Shown: in pieces, positions 1 through 9,106 of the stretch
How the letters are laid out: each line of letters starts with the position of its first letter
Position numbering within the stretch: position 1 is the first letter of the stretch
Assembly: GCF_001029445.1 (NCBI RefSeq)
Contig: NZ_LDOT01000027.1
Location: forward strand, 1 to 64,000
Direction: 5' to 3'
Length of the DNA: 64,000 bases
Source of the DNA: Photobacterium aquae
GTDB taxonomy: Bacteria; Pseudomonadota; Gammaproteobacteria; Enterobacterales; Vibrionaceae
Made by a program: the position numbers and the translations under genes
Notes under the pieces: generated by a model
What the model saw: the letters and a program-made list of their open reading frames with translations, nothing else
Told to the model about the DNA's origin: nothing
Database searches by the model: none

Positions 1-329
1 GTCTCAACACCCGGTGCGTAGCCGTATTCTGGGTGGCCAGGTGTTTTTGAATGCAGCTGGCGGAAGTTCTTCAGATCATCGATAGACAGATCGTAGCCAG
101 TCAGGTGAAGTAGAGAGTAAATCAGCATTGAACCGTGGCCGTTTGACAGCACGAAGCGGTCGCGGTCAGCCCACGCAGGGTTCTGCGGGTTGTGGTTCAT
201 GTGGCCGCGCCATAGAACTTCGGCAATGTCAGCCATACCCATAGGGGCACCTGGGTGGCCAGAGTTTGCTTGCTGTACACCGTCCATGCTCAGGGCACGG
301 ATTGCATTTGCCAACACTTTACGTTCCAT
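1..329 (-). CDS. tkt: Transketolase, N-terminal part (cut by window edge)
   Basis: The first ~110 residues of a transketolase are visible; the rest lies outside the window. Transketolase is a thiamine-diphosphate enzyme of the non-oxidative pentose phosphate pathway that moves two-carbon ketol units between sugar phosphates. The translation has the family's N-terminal signatures: [18 protein letters not shown], then [16 protein letters not shown] and [13 protein letters not shown], which contribute to ThDP and substrate binding. I place the start at the ATG at 329; an in-frame ATG at 341 would add four residues. The gene lies 83 bases downstream of tal on the same strand, so the two could be co-transcribed, though a hairpin sits between them. 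Confidence 0.93.
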   Translation of the reverse strand, partial: MERKVLANAIRALSMDGVQQANSGHPGAPMGMADIAEVLWRGHMNHNPQNPAWADRDRFVLSNGHGSMLIYSLLHLTGYDLSIDDLKNFRQLHSKTPGHPEYGYAPGVE

Positions 330-360
330 ATTCGTTTCCATTCTAGAATTTGTCTTAATC

Positions 361-393
361 AAAAAAGGAAGAAAGCGGCTTAACGGCCGCTTT
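361..393 (-). terminator. Hairpin between tal and tkt
   Basis: An 8-bp stem (AAAGCGGC / GCCGCTTT, 372-393, 6-nt loop) is followed on the minus strand by a short spacer and six T residues. It could terminate or attenuate tal transcripts before tkt. The 5-nt spacer before the T-run makes it a less than perfect intrinsic terminator. Confidence 0.5.
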
Positions 394-412
394 CAAAATT
401 AGGTATCGGGAA

Positions 413-1363
413 TTATAGACGCTCTGCGATCATCGCTTCTAGTTTGCCCTGATCGATAGCGAAGTTACGGATGCCTTCAGCCAGTTTTTCTACTGCCATT
501 GCATCTTGGTTGTGTTCCCATAGGAATTCAGCGTGAGTCATCGCAGCTGGGCGCTCTTTGATTTCAGTCGCAGCAGTCAGTTTGGCAACCACTTCGCCTT
601 CTGCGGCTTCAAGTTCTGCCAGTAGGGCAGGGGCGATAGTCAGGCGGTCACAACCTGCAAGCTCAAGGATTTCGCCGATGTTACGGAAGCTCGCGCCCAT
701 AACAACAGTGTTGTAGCCGTGCTCTTTGTAGTAGTTGTAGATAGTCGATACAGACAGTACGCCTGGATCTTCTTGAGCTTCGAAATCACGGCCTTCTTTG
801 GCTTTGTACCAGTCCATGATGCGGCCAACGAATGGTGAAATCAGGAATACGCCAGCTTCAGCACAAGCACGAGCCTGAGCAAAAGAGAATAGAAGCGTTA
901 GGTTACAGTTGATGCCTTCTTTTTCTAGAACTTCAGCTGCGCGAATACCTTCCCAAGTAGAGGCCAGTTTGATCAGGATGCGATCATTTGTAATGCCGGC
1001 ATCGTTGTACATTTTGATTAGCTGGCGTGCTTTGGCGATGCTGCCTTCAGTGTCGTAAGAAAGACGAGCATCAACTTCTGTAGAGATACGGCCAGGAATT
1101 ACGGTTAGGATTTCTTTACCGATGTTAACTGCCAGCATGTCGCAAGTGTCTTGTACTTGCTGTGCCTTGTCATCGCTCTGTGCTTTTGCATAGGCAATTG
1201 CTTGGTCGATAAGTGGTGCGTACTCTTCGATTTGTGCAGCTTTCAGGATCAGAGAAGGGTTGGTAGTAGCATCTTCTGGTTGGTATTTTTTGATAGCGTC
1301 AATTTCACCAGTGTCAGCAACAACAGTAGTTAGTGCGCGTAGTTGTTCCAATTTAGTGCTCAT
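413..1363 (-). CDS. tal: Transaldolase
   Basis: A 316-residue class I transaldolase, the usual length of the TalB type. It transfers a dihydroxyacetone unit from sedoheptulose-7-phosphate to glyceraldehyde-3-phosphate in the cytoplasm. The Schiff-base lysine is K132 in the motif [11 protein letters not shown]. Also visible are the N-terminal DATTNPSL motif and [11 protein letters not shown]. The start is supported by GAGAGAT just upstream of the ATG. The gene is followed by tkt on the same strand, which makes a compact pentose-phosphate pair. Confidence 0.97.
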   Translation of the reverse strand: MSTKLEQLRALTTVVADTGEIDAIKKYQPEDATTNPSLILKAAQIEEYAPLIDQAIAYAKAQSDDKAQQVQDTCDMLAVNIGKEILTVIPGRISTEVDARLSYDTEGSIAKARQLIKMYNDAGITNDRILIKLASTWEGIRAAEVLEKEGINCNLTLLFSFAQARACAEAGVFLISPFVGRIMDWYKAKEGRDFEAQEDPGVLSVSTIYNYYKEHGYNTVVMGASFRNIGEILELAGCDRLTIAPALLAELEAAEGEVVAKLTAATEIKERPAAMTHAEFLWEHNQDAMAVEKLAEGIRNFAIDQGKLEAMIAERL

Positions 1364-1652
1364 ATCTCTCGACCTTCTCGTGTGGGCATTGTCTCAATGC
1401 TAGCTTAAAAGTAGCCAAATAAAGTTACGTCTTCTTAACCTTGTTGTAATAAGCACTCGCTGGATGCTTTGAACAAATGGATTGGCTAAGAACAATTGAT
1501 ATATCGATATTTAGCATTTACCCCTATTTTGTCAAATTGATTTATACCTAAACCGTGCTTCGATCTCATTATTTGATTTTTTAATCGCTGGATGGTGTAA
1601 AAATAGCCAGTAAAGACCGTTGTTTTATTCTGATGTTGATTGCTCATCTGTG

Positions 1653-1682
1653 AGCAAATGATCATTTATGTGATCATTTGCT
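1653..1682. promoter_or_regulatory. Perfect 12-bp palindrome upstream of tal
   Basis: AGCAAATGATCA-N6-TGATCATTTGCT is an uninterrupted inverted repeat. On neither strand is it followed by a T-run, so an operator is more likely than a terminator. It does not fit the CRP consensus, because TGATCA faces the wrong way. The regulator is unknown. It lies about 290 bases upstream of the tal start and downstream of the transporter gene. Confidence 0.4.
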
Positions 1683-1877
1683 TGGTTGTGGTGTCTGTTT
1701 CAGCGCATCTTTTGCCCAGTCTTGAATCAGTTTGTTTTCATAAGCGAGGGGGGGTCTTTGGCCGGCCCAATCACACGGCTCTGGTAGCCTAGCTATATAA
1801 GATAAGCAGTATGCCAGTACAACGGGAGAAGAGGCAGATGAAATGGGTGTAAACGATGTGCGTTAAGCGAAGGGTAA

Positions 1878-1904
1878 GGTTCCCGCCCGTGATGTGCGGG
1901 AACC
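1878..1904 (-). terminator. Hairpin after yfcC-like gene
   Basis: GGTTCCCGC / GCGGGAACC form a 9-bp stem with a 9-nt loop, 24 bases past the stop codon of the transporter. No T-run follows on the minus strand, so it may act as a transcript-end stabiliser rather than a classic intrinsic terminator. Confidence 0.35.
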
Positions 1905-1928
1905 CAAAGAGTTGAAAGGGAGAGGGCG

Positions 1929-3347
1929 TTAGCTGTATAGCGCAGCACCAACAGAGAGCACAATGGTATTGAGCACCATGAAGAAGCCAACCAATGGACC
2001 GATGAACTTCAGCCAAGTGCCGTATGGAATTTTGGCGATGGCCAGACCACCCATGAGCACACCGTAAGTTGGAGTAATGAACAGGATGGTACCGATACCA
2101 CTCATAAAGGCGGTTACCACGAGTTCGCGCCCTGTGTTGGCGAAGTCACTCAATGGAGCCAGAATCGGCATGCTCATTACCGCGAGGCCAGAGGTAGACG
2201 GCACGATGAAAGAGAGCAGCATCTCAATCCAGTAAACAGTGTTGATAAACAGGATGGAGCTTTTGCCAGCCACCAGTGTCTCAGCATAGCTGAGGATGGT
2301 GTCGGTAATGTTGCCTGCTTCCATGATCACCACGATACCGCGCGCCACGCCGACAATCAGGGCCACGCCGATCAGATCGGCAGCACCCGCGACGAAGCTG
2401 TTGATCAGATCGTCTTCGCTCAGGCGGCCGACGATACCACATAGGATCCCCATGAAAATGAACAGGGTTGCCATTTCAGCCATCCACCAGCCCTGACTTG
2501 ATACGCCGTAGATCATGATGGCAAAAGTGAGGATAAACAGGAACAGCACGCATTTTTGCGACAGGGTAAGCGGAGCCAGTTCGCTTGAATCTGCTTTGTT
2601 GCCGAGAAAGTGCTGGCGATGCTCGTCGTGCAAATGGGCGATTAATGATGCGCTAGGATCACGTTGGATTTTACGGGCGTAGTGCATTACGTAGGCACAA
2701 CCGGCAACCAGTGCGACGCCAAGGATGATAAAGCGCAGGTCAATCCCGCTAATGAAATCGACGCTGGCGGCGTTAGACGCAATAACAGTGCCGAACGGGT
2801 TGATGGTTGAGCCAAGCGTACCGACACCGGTGCCGACGAAAATGACGGCCACAGCAACCAGTGGATCGAAACGGGCGGTCATGAAAATCGGGATCAGCAG
2901 GCCATAGAATGCCAGTGATTCTTCAGCCATGCCATACGAGGTGCCGCCGAGCGCAAACAGGCACATCAGGATGGGGATCATGTATATCTCCCGGCCTTTG
3001 AGCAGCACCATAATTCGGGCAATAGCGGTATCAATAGCACCGGTTTTAGTCACTATGCCAAGGAATCCCCCCACCATCAGGACGAACAGGCTGACGTCGA
3101 TCGCCCCGATGACGCCGGAGATAGGGTCATAAAACCCAGAAATAGGTGCCATCAGTGTTTCGAAAAAACCTTGCGGTGTCGACTCGATAATATGGTACGA
3201 GCCGGGTACCGGCACTTCACGGCCGAGTTGCTCATTCATCTCTCGGACGTATTTACCTGCGGGCAGGAGGTAGGTCAGGATCGAGAAGAAGGCAATGAGC
3301 ACGAAGAGAATGGTAAAGGTATTGGGAAACTTTTTTATCCTAAACAT
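1929..3347 (-). CDS. yfcC: YfcC/DcuC-family membrane carrier
   Basis: A 472-residue polytopic inner-membrane protein of the YfcC family (C4-dicarboxylate anaerobic carrier superfamily, in which several members are linked to basic amino acids). It has about 11-12 hydrophobic segments, an N-terminal FTILFVLIAFFSILTYLLPAG and the family-typical GTLGSTINPFGTVIASNAA re-entrant-like motif. The start ATG has AAGGA 7 bases upstream. It follows the ornithine-racemase-like gene by about 85 bases on the same strand, so it probably carries an amino acid related to that enzyme. The substrate is inferred from context only. Confidence 0.88.
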   Translation of the reverse strand: MFRIKKFPNTFTILFVLIAFFSILTYLLPAGKYVREMNEQLGREVPVPGSYHIIESTPQGFFETLMAPISGFYDPISGVIGAIDVSLFVLMVGGFLGIVTKTGAIDTAIARIMVLLKGREIYMIPILMCLFALGGTSYGMAEESLAFYGLLIPIFMTARFDPLVAVAVIFVGTGVGTLGSTINPFGTVIASNAASVDFISGIDLRFIILGVALVAGCAYVMHYARKIQRDPSASLIAHLHDEHRQHFLGNKADSSELAPLTLSQKCVLFLFILTFAIMIYGVSSQGWWMAEMATLFIFMGILCGIVGRLSEDDLINSFVAGAADLIGVALIVGVARGIVVIMEAGNITDTILSYAETLVAGKSSILFINTVYWIEMLLSFIVPSTSGLAVMSMPILAPLSDFANTGRELVVTAFMSGIGTILFITPTYGVLMGGLAIAKIPYGTWLKFIGPLVGFFMVLNTIVLSVGAALYS

Positions 3348-3432
3348 GGTGTTTTCCTTAGCCGCTGGGGCTGGCTATCCGGCGGCAGATGTTGTCGAAA
3401 CGGTAAGTTGTCGTATTTGCGATAGGCTTGGA

Positions 3433-4497
3433 TCAAATAAAGTGTTTGTTGACGTATTCAGATGTCATGCACTGCAGTACCCCGCTGTATGACAGGTCGA
3501 ATGTCAGGGTGCTGCCGATTCGGTAATCGGTGTCGCAATCGTCGATATCAACGATCAGGTGATCACTGCTGCCGCCGATGATGATGATCTTACTGTCGCG
3601 CGGTGTGAGCTGGTTCGGATCGACATCCTGTTTGCCGATGGCACAAATAGCCCGGCGGCGGATCCCCCGGTCGACAAACTCCGGTTTGTTGCCGAAAGCA
3701 TCTAGGGCTGTCGAAGCCTCGGGGACCGATGGCTTGCATTTAATCTCGATAATTTCGGTATCGAGGCTGAAGGTATCCTGTCTGGTTCCCGGTACGGGCT
3801 CGTCGTTGAGGCCAATGCCCATCAGCAGCGATGCACCCAGACGAAGTTGGTTGATGGCATCTGGCAGTTGGTTGTTGAGCATCAGCCCAAGGCCTGCTGA
3901 GCTGGCTCCTGATAGGTAGCGAAGGGTTATCCCATGCTCGGTTTCGATCTCTTGTGCCAGAGATGCTAGACGGCTTTGGTTTTCCGTTGTGGGTTCAACA
4001 CCGCCGTAGCAGGCAAGGTTTGTTCCCAGCCCAACCAGTTCGATCCCCGGCAGTGCCATTGCCTCGCGGCATAGGGCCAATGTTTCTTCGCGGTAGTAGG
4101 CACCTTCGCGGAGATCGCCGAGATCATGCATGGCGATGACTTGGTGGATCGTGTTGTGGCGCAATGCCGCTTCTGACAGGGCCTTGAGTGTCGCGCTTTC
4201 GGAGTTGAGAGATATATCGGCGTAGCGCACCACATCGTCGGCTTCGCTAATCGCTGGCAGCCGGAGCAGCAAGGTTTTGGCGTGCAGCGGTTTGAGTTTC
4301 TTCAGGTTGTTGATCCGGGAATCGGCCAGTAGCGAAATCCCGCCATCCAATATTGCCTGCCCGATTTGCGGGTAGGCGCAGGCGAGCTTGGTGACGCCAG
4401 CCGGGCTAACCCCCGCCTCTTGGCAGGCACTGACCATAGCACGGGTATTGCCGGTAATGGTGGCGAGATGGATGTTGATTCTAGGGTATGTACTCAT
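3433..4497 (-). CDS. PLP-dependent amino-acid racemase, ornithine-racemase-like
   Basis: A fold-type III (alanine-racemase-like) PLP enzyme of about 354 residues. It follows the clostridial ornithine racemase family closely: YPRINIHLATITGNT, then AGVTKLACAYPQI with the PLP lysine at about K37, LLADSRINNLKKLK, MHDLGDLREG, GLGTNLACYGG, and RRAICAIGKQDVDP near the C-terminus. It is expected to interconvert L- and D-ornithine or a similar amino acid in the cytoplasm. I chose the internal ATG at 4497 because GGAAAGAG precedes it with good spacing; an upstream ATG at 4521 has none. It lies in a cassette with the LysR gene upstream and the YfcC carrier downstream. Confidence 0.85.
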   Translation of the reverse strand: MSTYPRINIHLATITGNTRAMVSACQEAGVSPAGVTKLACAYPQIGQAILDGGISLLADSRINNLKKLKPLHAKTLLLRLPAISEADDVVRYADISLNSESATLKALSEAALRHNTIHQVIAMHDLGDLREGAYYREETLALCREAMALPGIELVGLGTNLACYGGVEPTTENQSRLASLAQEIETEHGITLRYLSGASSAGLGLMLNNQLPDAINQLRLGASLLMGIGLNDEPVPGTRQDTFSLDTEIIEIKCKPSVPEASTALDAFGNKPEFVDRGIRRRAICAIGKQDVDPNQLTPRDSKIIIIGGSSDHLIVDIDDCDTDYRIGSTLTFDLSYSGVLQCMTSEYVNKHFI

Positions 4498-4689
4498 GGT
4501 GCTCTTTCCGTGTTTGGGCAAGCCATGTCCGTTGGCACTGGTTGCCGTTATCTGTTTTGATGGGATAGTGGCGTGTATCGCGGATGGCCTGAATGAGGAA
4601 CATGGTTGTTATTGAGCACGGATTTGGCGCGGCGTTAAATAAAGGATTCGGAATGCTTACATGGTGAAATTGGCAAGTATTTATGAAGG

Positions 4690-4722
4690 TTGCAAAATAT
4701 TCCCCCATCGGTGGGGGAATAT
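4690..4722 (-). terminator. Terminator after lysR
   Basis: ATATTCCCCCA / TGGGGGAATAT form an 11-bp stem with a 4-nt loop, followed on the minus strand by ATTTTG. It lies 25 bases past the LysR stop, between lysR and the racemase gene, so the racemase-carrier pair probably has its own promoter. Confidence 0.6.
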
Positions 4723-4747
4723 GCATGTCACGCTTAACGGGGCTGGG

Positions 4748-5671
4748 TTAACTCGCGGCAATTTTTCCGCTGGTGTGCTGGTGGGCCGCGATGATGGCCT
4801 CGATGAGTTTGGACGCGGCGACTGAATGCTCGTCGTTGTCGCGAATGGTCAGGTGAAAATGGGTCAGGTAGTCGAACTGTGGAGCCGGCAGGCGGACAAT
4901 GTCTCCTTGCTGCTCCCAGATCCGGGCATAGTGATCGGGTAGGTAGCCGATAAAGTTGCCAGAGAGCAGCAGGTGGGCGGTAGCTTCCATATTGGTGCTG
5001 CTGGCGAGGTGCTGGACATCGCGGTTATTGCTCAGAGGCGTGATGCTGTGGGACAAGCCACGATCAACCAGAGCATGGCACTGGAGCGACTCGAGGCTGA
5101 TCGGGGCGTTGTCCTGCAGAATAGGGTGGTCACAGGCACAGTACAGCGATTGCCTTTCGCTGAATAGGTGAATGTAACGCAGGCCATCTTTTTGTATTTC
5201 CGATGACGTGATCCCGAGTTCGACTTTGCCTTCGAGCAGCATCATTTCAATTTGGTAGGAATCCCAAATCCCGGTACTGAAGCTGACTTGTGGGTGGTCG
5301 GTACAGAACTGGCGGATGGCTTTTTGTACTTGGCAGGCCTGGTTGGTGGCAAGGTTGTCGATCAGTGCGAGGGTGATGTGGCCGCGGGATACGTTGCGGA
5401 TAGCATCGATCCGTTCTTCGAAATGCAGGATATTCTGGAACAGCTGCTGGCACAGTGCGTAGACTTTCTCGCCGTCCTGAGTCAGCTTGAAGCCTTTGCG
5501 TCCTCGTTGGCACAGCGTCATGCCGAGCCTGACTTCGAGATCATGCATTTTGGTACTGATGGTTGATTGGTGCATGTTCAATTTGAACTGGGCTGCCGAG
5601 AACCCGCCGCTTTCGACGATGGTGACAAATAAGTGGAGCAGCTTTAAGTCCAAGTCGTTAATTTTTCGCAT
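4748..5671 (-). CDS. LysR-family transcriptional regulator
   Basis: A LysR regulator of about 307 residues with an N-terminal winged HTH (LKLLHLFVTIVESGGFSAA, then HQSTISTKMHDLE) and a C-terminal effector domain. The open frame extends 49 codons upstream, but the family alignment begins at MRKINDLDLKLL. That ATG has AGGCAGAGAG directly upstream, so I start there. It sits upstream of the racemase and YfcC carrier on the same strand and is the natural candidate to control them. The effector could be an amino acid such as ornithine, by inference. Confidence 0.9.
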   Translation of the reverse strand: MRKINDLDLKLLHLFVTIVESGGFSAAQFKLNMHQSTISTKMHDLEVRLGMTLCQRGRKGFKLTQDGEKVYALCQQLFQNILHFEERIDAIRNVSRGHITLALIDNLATNQACQVQKAIRQFCTDHPQVSFSTGIWDSYQIEMMLLEGKVELGITSSEIQKDGLRYIHLFSERQSLYCACDHPILQDNAPISLESLQCHALVDRGLSHSITPLSNNRDVQHLASSTNMEATAHLLLSGNFIGYLPDHYARIWEQQGDIVRLPAPQFDYLTHFHLTIRDNDEHSVAASKLIEAIIAAHQHTSGKIAAS

Positions 5672-5862
5672 CTCTCTGCCTTTAATTATATTTTTGTCAA
5701 TTTTGACATGTATAACGGGGACGAAAAATGACGAATGGCGGAAATTAGGCTTTTTACTGAGTGGTTTTTCTTGTCTTTTATTGTGAGGGGAGTGCCATTG
5801 GGGCAATGCTCGGCACACCTTTGTGTAGGATGCACCGAGCGTGTTTCGTTATTTGATTCGGG

Positions 5863-8799
5863 TTACTCTGCCGTAGATGTTACGTTGTTTTTGATCTCTG
5901 TCACAAGAGCAGTCAATGCACAGGCGGCATTGCTGATTTGGGTTTCTGTCGGGGACTCTCCTTGTTTGACGGTTTTTTCAAGTACGGTAGCTGTCTGATA
6001 GAGGAAGTTTGCACAGATACTGCCCGATGCGCCTTTGAGTGAGTGGCTGATCAGCATAGCCTTGTCGATATCATTGTGTGCCAGCGCGTGCTTGAAGCGC
6101 TCGATATCGTGCTGGTGTTCATCGCAGAACATATGCAAAAACTGCGCGGCTAGTGCCTCGTCGCCATCCATCATGTCAAGCAGACCGTCAATGTTGACCT
6201 GCGACAGTGCCTTTTGCTTGAAAGGGGAGGCGCTGGCTATTGCTGGCGATGGCTCGTCGAGAGTTATCTCGATAACGTCTTCGCCGGCAGATGTTTGTGA
6301 TGCAGGTGACTGAGCTGTGGCACCGTCTACTTTCTTTGCTGATGGTACCGGCTCGGTAGTTATGATTTTGGGCTCTTCTTGTTGCGTTATTTGTTCCTGC
6401 GACGGTATTGGTCGCGGCGTATTTGTTAGTGGTGATTGTTGGTAAAGACGGGTCATCCGCATGATTTTGCTTTTGAATCGAACCAGCGCATCGACGAGTT
6501 TGCGCTCGTCGAGCGGTTTTGTGATCACACAGTCAACCCCCGCATTGAGCATATTGCGCTGGGTTTCGGCAAAGACATCAGCGGTACAGGCAAAGATAGG
6601 CAATTCTGCTGCGGGTGTGCGGAGTTTACGAATACGCCGTGTAGCTTCGATACCATCCATGACAGGCATATGGTTGTCCATCAGTACCAGATCGAAGGCT
6701 TGTTTGTCGATAATCGCCAGTGCTTCGGCCCCGTTTTCGGCAACGGAGGTTTTGAACCCGCGTTGTTTGAGGAAGGTGTCGATGATCATGACATTGAGGT
6801 TGTTGTCTTCAACGATAAGTACATGGCAGTTGGCAAAGGCTGCACGGTCAAACTCGATGGTTTCGACAGTGTCGTTGACGTAATTCCCCTCGCGTAGGGC
6901 AACAGTCACGGTGAATGTCGAGCCAATGCCTTCAAGGCTTTGAACGTTGATGTCGCCGTGCATCAGTTGGGTGAGCTGCTTGACGATACTCAGCCCAAGA
7001 CCGGTTCCCCCGAAGCGGCGGCTAGTGGACGCTTCAGCCTGGGCGAAGGGATCGAAAATGAGCATTAGCCGGTCTGTCGGGATGCCGATACCGCTGTCTT
7101 TGGTAATGATGGTCAGGGTGTAATTGCCGGAATCATCCGTATCGCTAATCGATAAGGTCACTTCGATCCGGCCGCGCTCGGTAAATTTGATGGCATTGCT
7201 GAGTAGGTTGAACAGTATTTGCCGGATCCGGGCCTTGTCGGCGTAGAACCACCGATTACGGTCGAATTTGCAGTGAATGTCAAAACTTAGCCCTTTTTCC
7301 TTGGCTAGCGAATGATAGGTGCTTTCTATTGCGCCTACCAAATCGGCAAAGCAGAAGTGAGTCGGGTCAAGCTTGAGCTGGCCTTGTTCGATCTTTGAAA
7401 AATCGAGGATGTCATTGAGCAGCGACATCATGTGCTTGCCTGAATCCATCAAGGTGGTGAGGTGCTGCTGTTGTTTGTTGTCGAGTTCGGTTTTGAGTAG
7501 AAGCTGGGATAAACCGAGCATCCCGTTCATCGGGGTGCGAATTTCATGGGACAAGTTGGCCAAGAAGGCGGATTTTGCACGGTCCGCGGCTTCTGCTTTG
7601 TTGAGTGCCTGATTGAGGCGCTGGGTATCGTAGGCGATCTTGTCAGCGCCTTGGTTCAGGGCATCATTGAGAACCTGAAATTCATGTGGCCCTTGGAAAT
7701 TCTCATTGCGTTTGAAGTTGCCCAGTTTGAACTGGGCGGCAAAGCGTGACAGCTTGGCCAGGGGGCTGGTCAAACGGCGTGACAGTACCAGAGAGAGCGC
7801 ACAGACCACGGCGGCGGTGAGCCCCAGAACCAGCAGGAAATAGTGCTGCAGGTATTCAATCGTGGCTGTTAGGGCATGCTTGGGCGTCAGGATGGCCAGT
7901 TGCCACTGGGGCATATCCGGATGGTGGTTGGTAAGCGGCACGATAGTGGCGACGATTTGGTTGGCGTTGCTGTCTTCGAAGTGGAGCAGAGCATCATCGG
8001 TGATATTTTGTTGCAACTGGCGGTAGAACGCTTGGAATGTTTGGAAAATCGGTTGCGGTTGGCCTTGGTGTCGCCCTGCCAAAATAACCTGTGTCTGTTG
8101 GTTGATTAGCATGATGTAGTCGGAACTGCCGATTTGCTCGCCCAGGAAGGTAAGTTGGCTGTTGAGCTCATTGAGCTGATAGCGAATAAGTAGGTAATGT
8201 TCGTGGGTATCGGTAATGCGATGCTCATGGGCCACCCGGGTAATCATGTAGATGTGGGCTTGATTACCGTGGTATTGGGGCTGGGAGGATAGCACCAACT
8301 TCTGCTGGTCTGTCAGCATCGAGAGCTGCTGGCGAATTTGGGTGAATCCGGCCTGCGCTAACAGGCTGGGTAGCTGACGGCTTGCCTCGGGAAAGGCGGT
8401 ATCATCATTGGAACTTGCCACGATTTGGAACACTGGATTTACAGAATTCGTTGTGTCCAGTTTGAGTAGGTCAATTTGTGCAAACCCTGGGTCAACGGCT
8501 ACCAGTTCTCGGAGGTAACGGGTGATCAGCTCGGAGCCATCCGCATGGAGGGTGGGGGCAAGTTCGAAAACCGGCGATTTTGCCAGTTTTTCAATGCTGA
8601 GAAAGCGCTGGGTGAGGATATCATCAAGATTATGCGCTGCAAGCTCTGCTCTAGCGGTCAGTCCCTTTGCGATTTGTGCCGTGGCGACATCCGTGAGCTT
8701 ATTGCTACTTAGCCAGGTAAACAATAATGCTGGCGCAATGCCGATAAATAACATGCTGCCAAGCAGGATGGGTTTTATTCGATGTGGAAAAAATCTCAA
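5863..8799 (-). CDS. Hybrid sensor histidine kinase (HAMP-HisKA-HATPase-REC-HPt)
   Basis: An inner-membrane phosphorelay kinase of 978 residues from the TTG at 8799. Order: a membrane segment at about 11-30, a periplasmic sensor of roughly 285 residues with no recognised motif, a second membrane segment at 318-339, HAMP, then HisKA with H418 in SHEIRTP. HATPase follows (N-box [21 protein letters not shown]), then a receiver with D708 in LMDNHMP, a Pro/Gln-rich linker, and a C-terminal HPt with H919 in SHSLKG. It is thus an ArcB/BarA-type tripartite kinase whose partner regulator is not adjacent. GGGAG lies 7 bases before the TTG; a GTG at 8841 would add 14 residues and has a weaker site. Confidence 0.93.
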   Translation of the reverse strand: MRFFPHRIKPILLGSMLFIGIAPALLFTWLSSNKLTDVATAQIAKGLTARAELAAHNLDDILTQRFLSIEKLAKSPVFELAPTLHADGSELITRYLRELVAVDPGFAQIDLLKLDTTNSVNPVFQIVASSNDDTAFPEASRQLPSLLAQAGFTQIRQQLSMLTDQQKLVLSSQPQYHGNQAHIYMITRVAHEHRITDTHEHYLLIRYQLNELNSQLTFLGEQIGSSDYIMLINQQTQVILAGRHQGQPQPIFQTFQAFYRQLQQNITDDALLHFEDSNANQIVATIVPLTNHHPDMPQWQLAILTPKHALTATIEYLQHYFLLVLGLTAAVVCALSLVLSRRLTSPLAKLSRFAAQFKLGNFKRNENFQGPHEFQVLNDALNQGADKIAYDTQRLNQALNKAEAADRAKSAFLANLSHEIRTPMNGMLGLSQLLLKTELDNKQQQHLTTLMDSGKHMMSLLNDILDFSKIEQGQLKLDPTHFCFADLVGAIESTYHSLAKEKGLSFDIHCKFDRNRWFYADKARIRQILFNLLSNAIKFTERGRIEVTLSISDTDDSGNYTLTIITKDSGIGIPTDRLMLIFDPFAQAEASTSRRFGGTGLGLSIVKQLTQLMHGDINVQSLEGIGSTFTVTVALREGNYVNDTVETIEFDRAAFANCHVLIVEDNNLNVMIIDTFLKQRGFKTSVAENGAEALAIIDKQAFDLVLMDNHMPVMDGIEATRRIRKLRTPAAELPIFACTADVFAETQRNMLNAGVDCVITKPLDERKLVDALVRFKSKIMRMTRLYQQSPLTNTPRPIPSQEQITQQEEPKIITTEPVPSAKKVDGATAQSPASQTSAGEDVIEITLDEPSPAIASASPFKQKALSQVNIDGLLDMMDGDEALAAQFLHMFCDEHQHDIERFKHALAHNDIDKAMLISHSLKGASGSICANFLYQTATVLEKTVKQGESPTETQISNAACALTALVTEIKNNVTSTAE

Positions 8800-9011
8800 G
8801 AAAATACTCCCAAAGTCCGTTTGAGCCCTACAGGCCAGCACGCCTTGCTGGGTAACAATGTGCTTTTGCGGGGGAGGGGCAATATAACCGAAAACCGCCT
8901 ATCCCATTTGCAGCTGCACGTTGCCGAGGGTAATAGCCATTTTGGTATAAGATGCAAGGGGTATCAATGGTAGGTATAGGCAGAGAGGGAGAAATTCGAT
9001 CTCCCTATCAT

Positions 9012-9037
9012 AAAAAAGCCGCACTCTCAGCGAGTGC
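9012..9037 (-). terminator. Terminator after zinc-ribbon gene
   Basis: GCACTC / GAGTGC stem (9021-9037, 5-nt loop), then GG-C and six T residues on the minus strand. It lies about 70 bases past the stop of the IS1-like gene. Confidence 0.55.
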
Positions 9038-9106
9038 ATGATGCAATGAGAATGGGGTGAATGCGTTTCAAAGCACGGCGTTGTTATGTGTAGCGTCGTG
9101 TGGTGT

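Larger units (their letters stand above)
1364..1928. other. 565-base gap: tal leader and palindrome
   Basis: No convincing gene is present. The gap holds the upstream region of tal, with an AT-rich part near 1490-1600, a long perfect palindrome (1653-1682) and a hairpin just beyond the yfcC stop. The small open frames overlapping 1789-2016 are shadows of the transporter gene. Confidence 0.6.

Noticed and set aside
4481-4726. An 81-codon minus-strand frame between lysR and the racemase gene
   Set aside because: It runs through the lysR terminator hairpin and overlaps the racemase start.
5807-5838. Possible GCTCGG / CCGAGC terminator after the hybrid kinase gene
   Set aside because: Only 6 matching bases with a 20-base loop and no T-run; too weak to report as a terminator.
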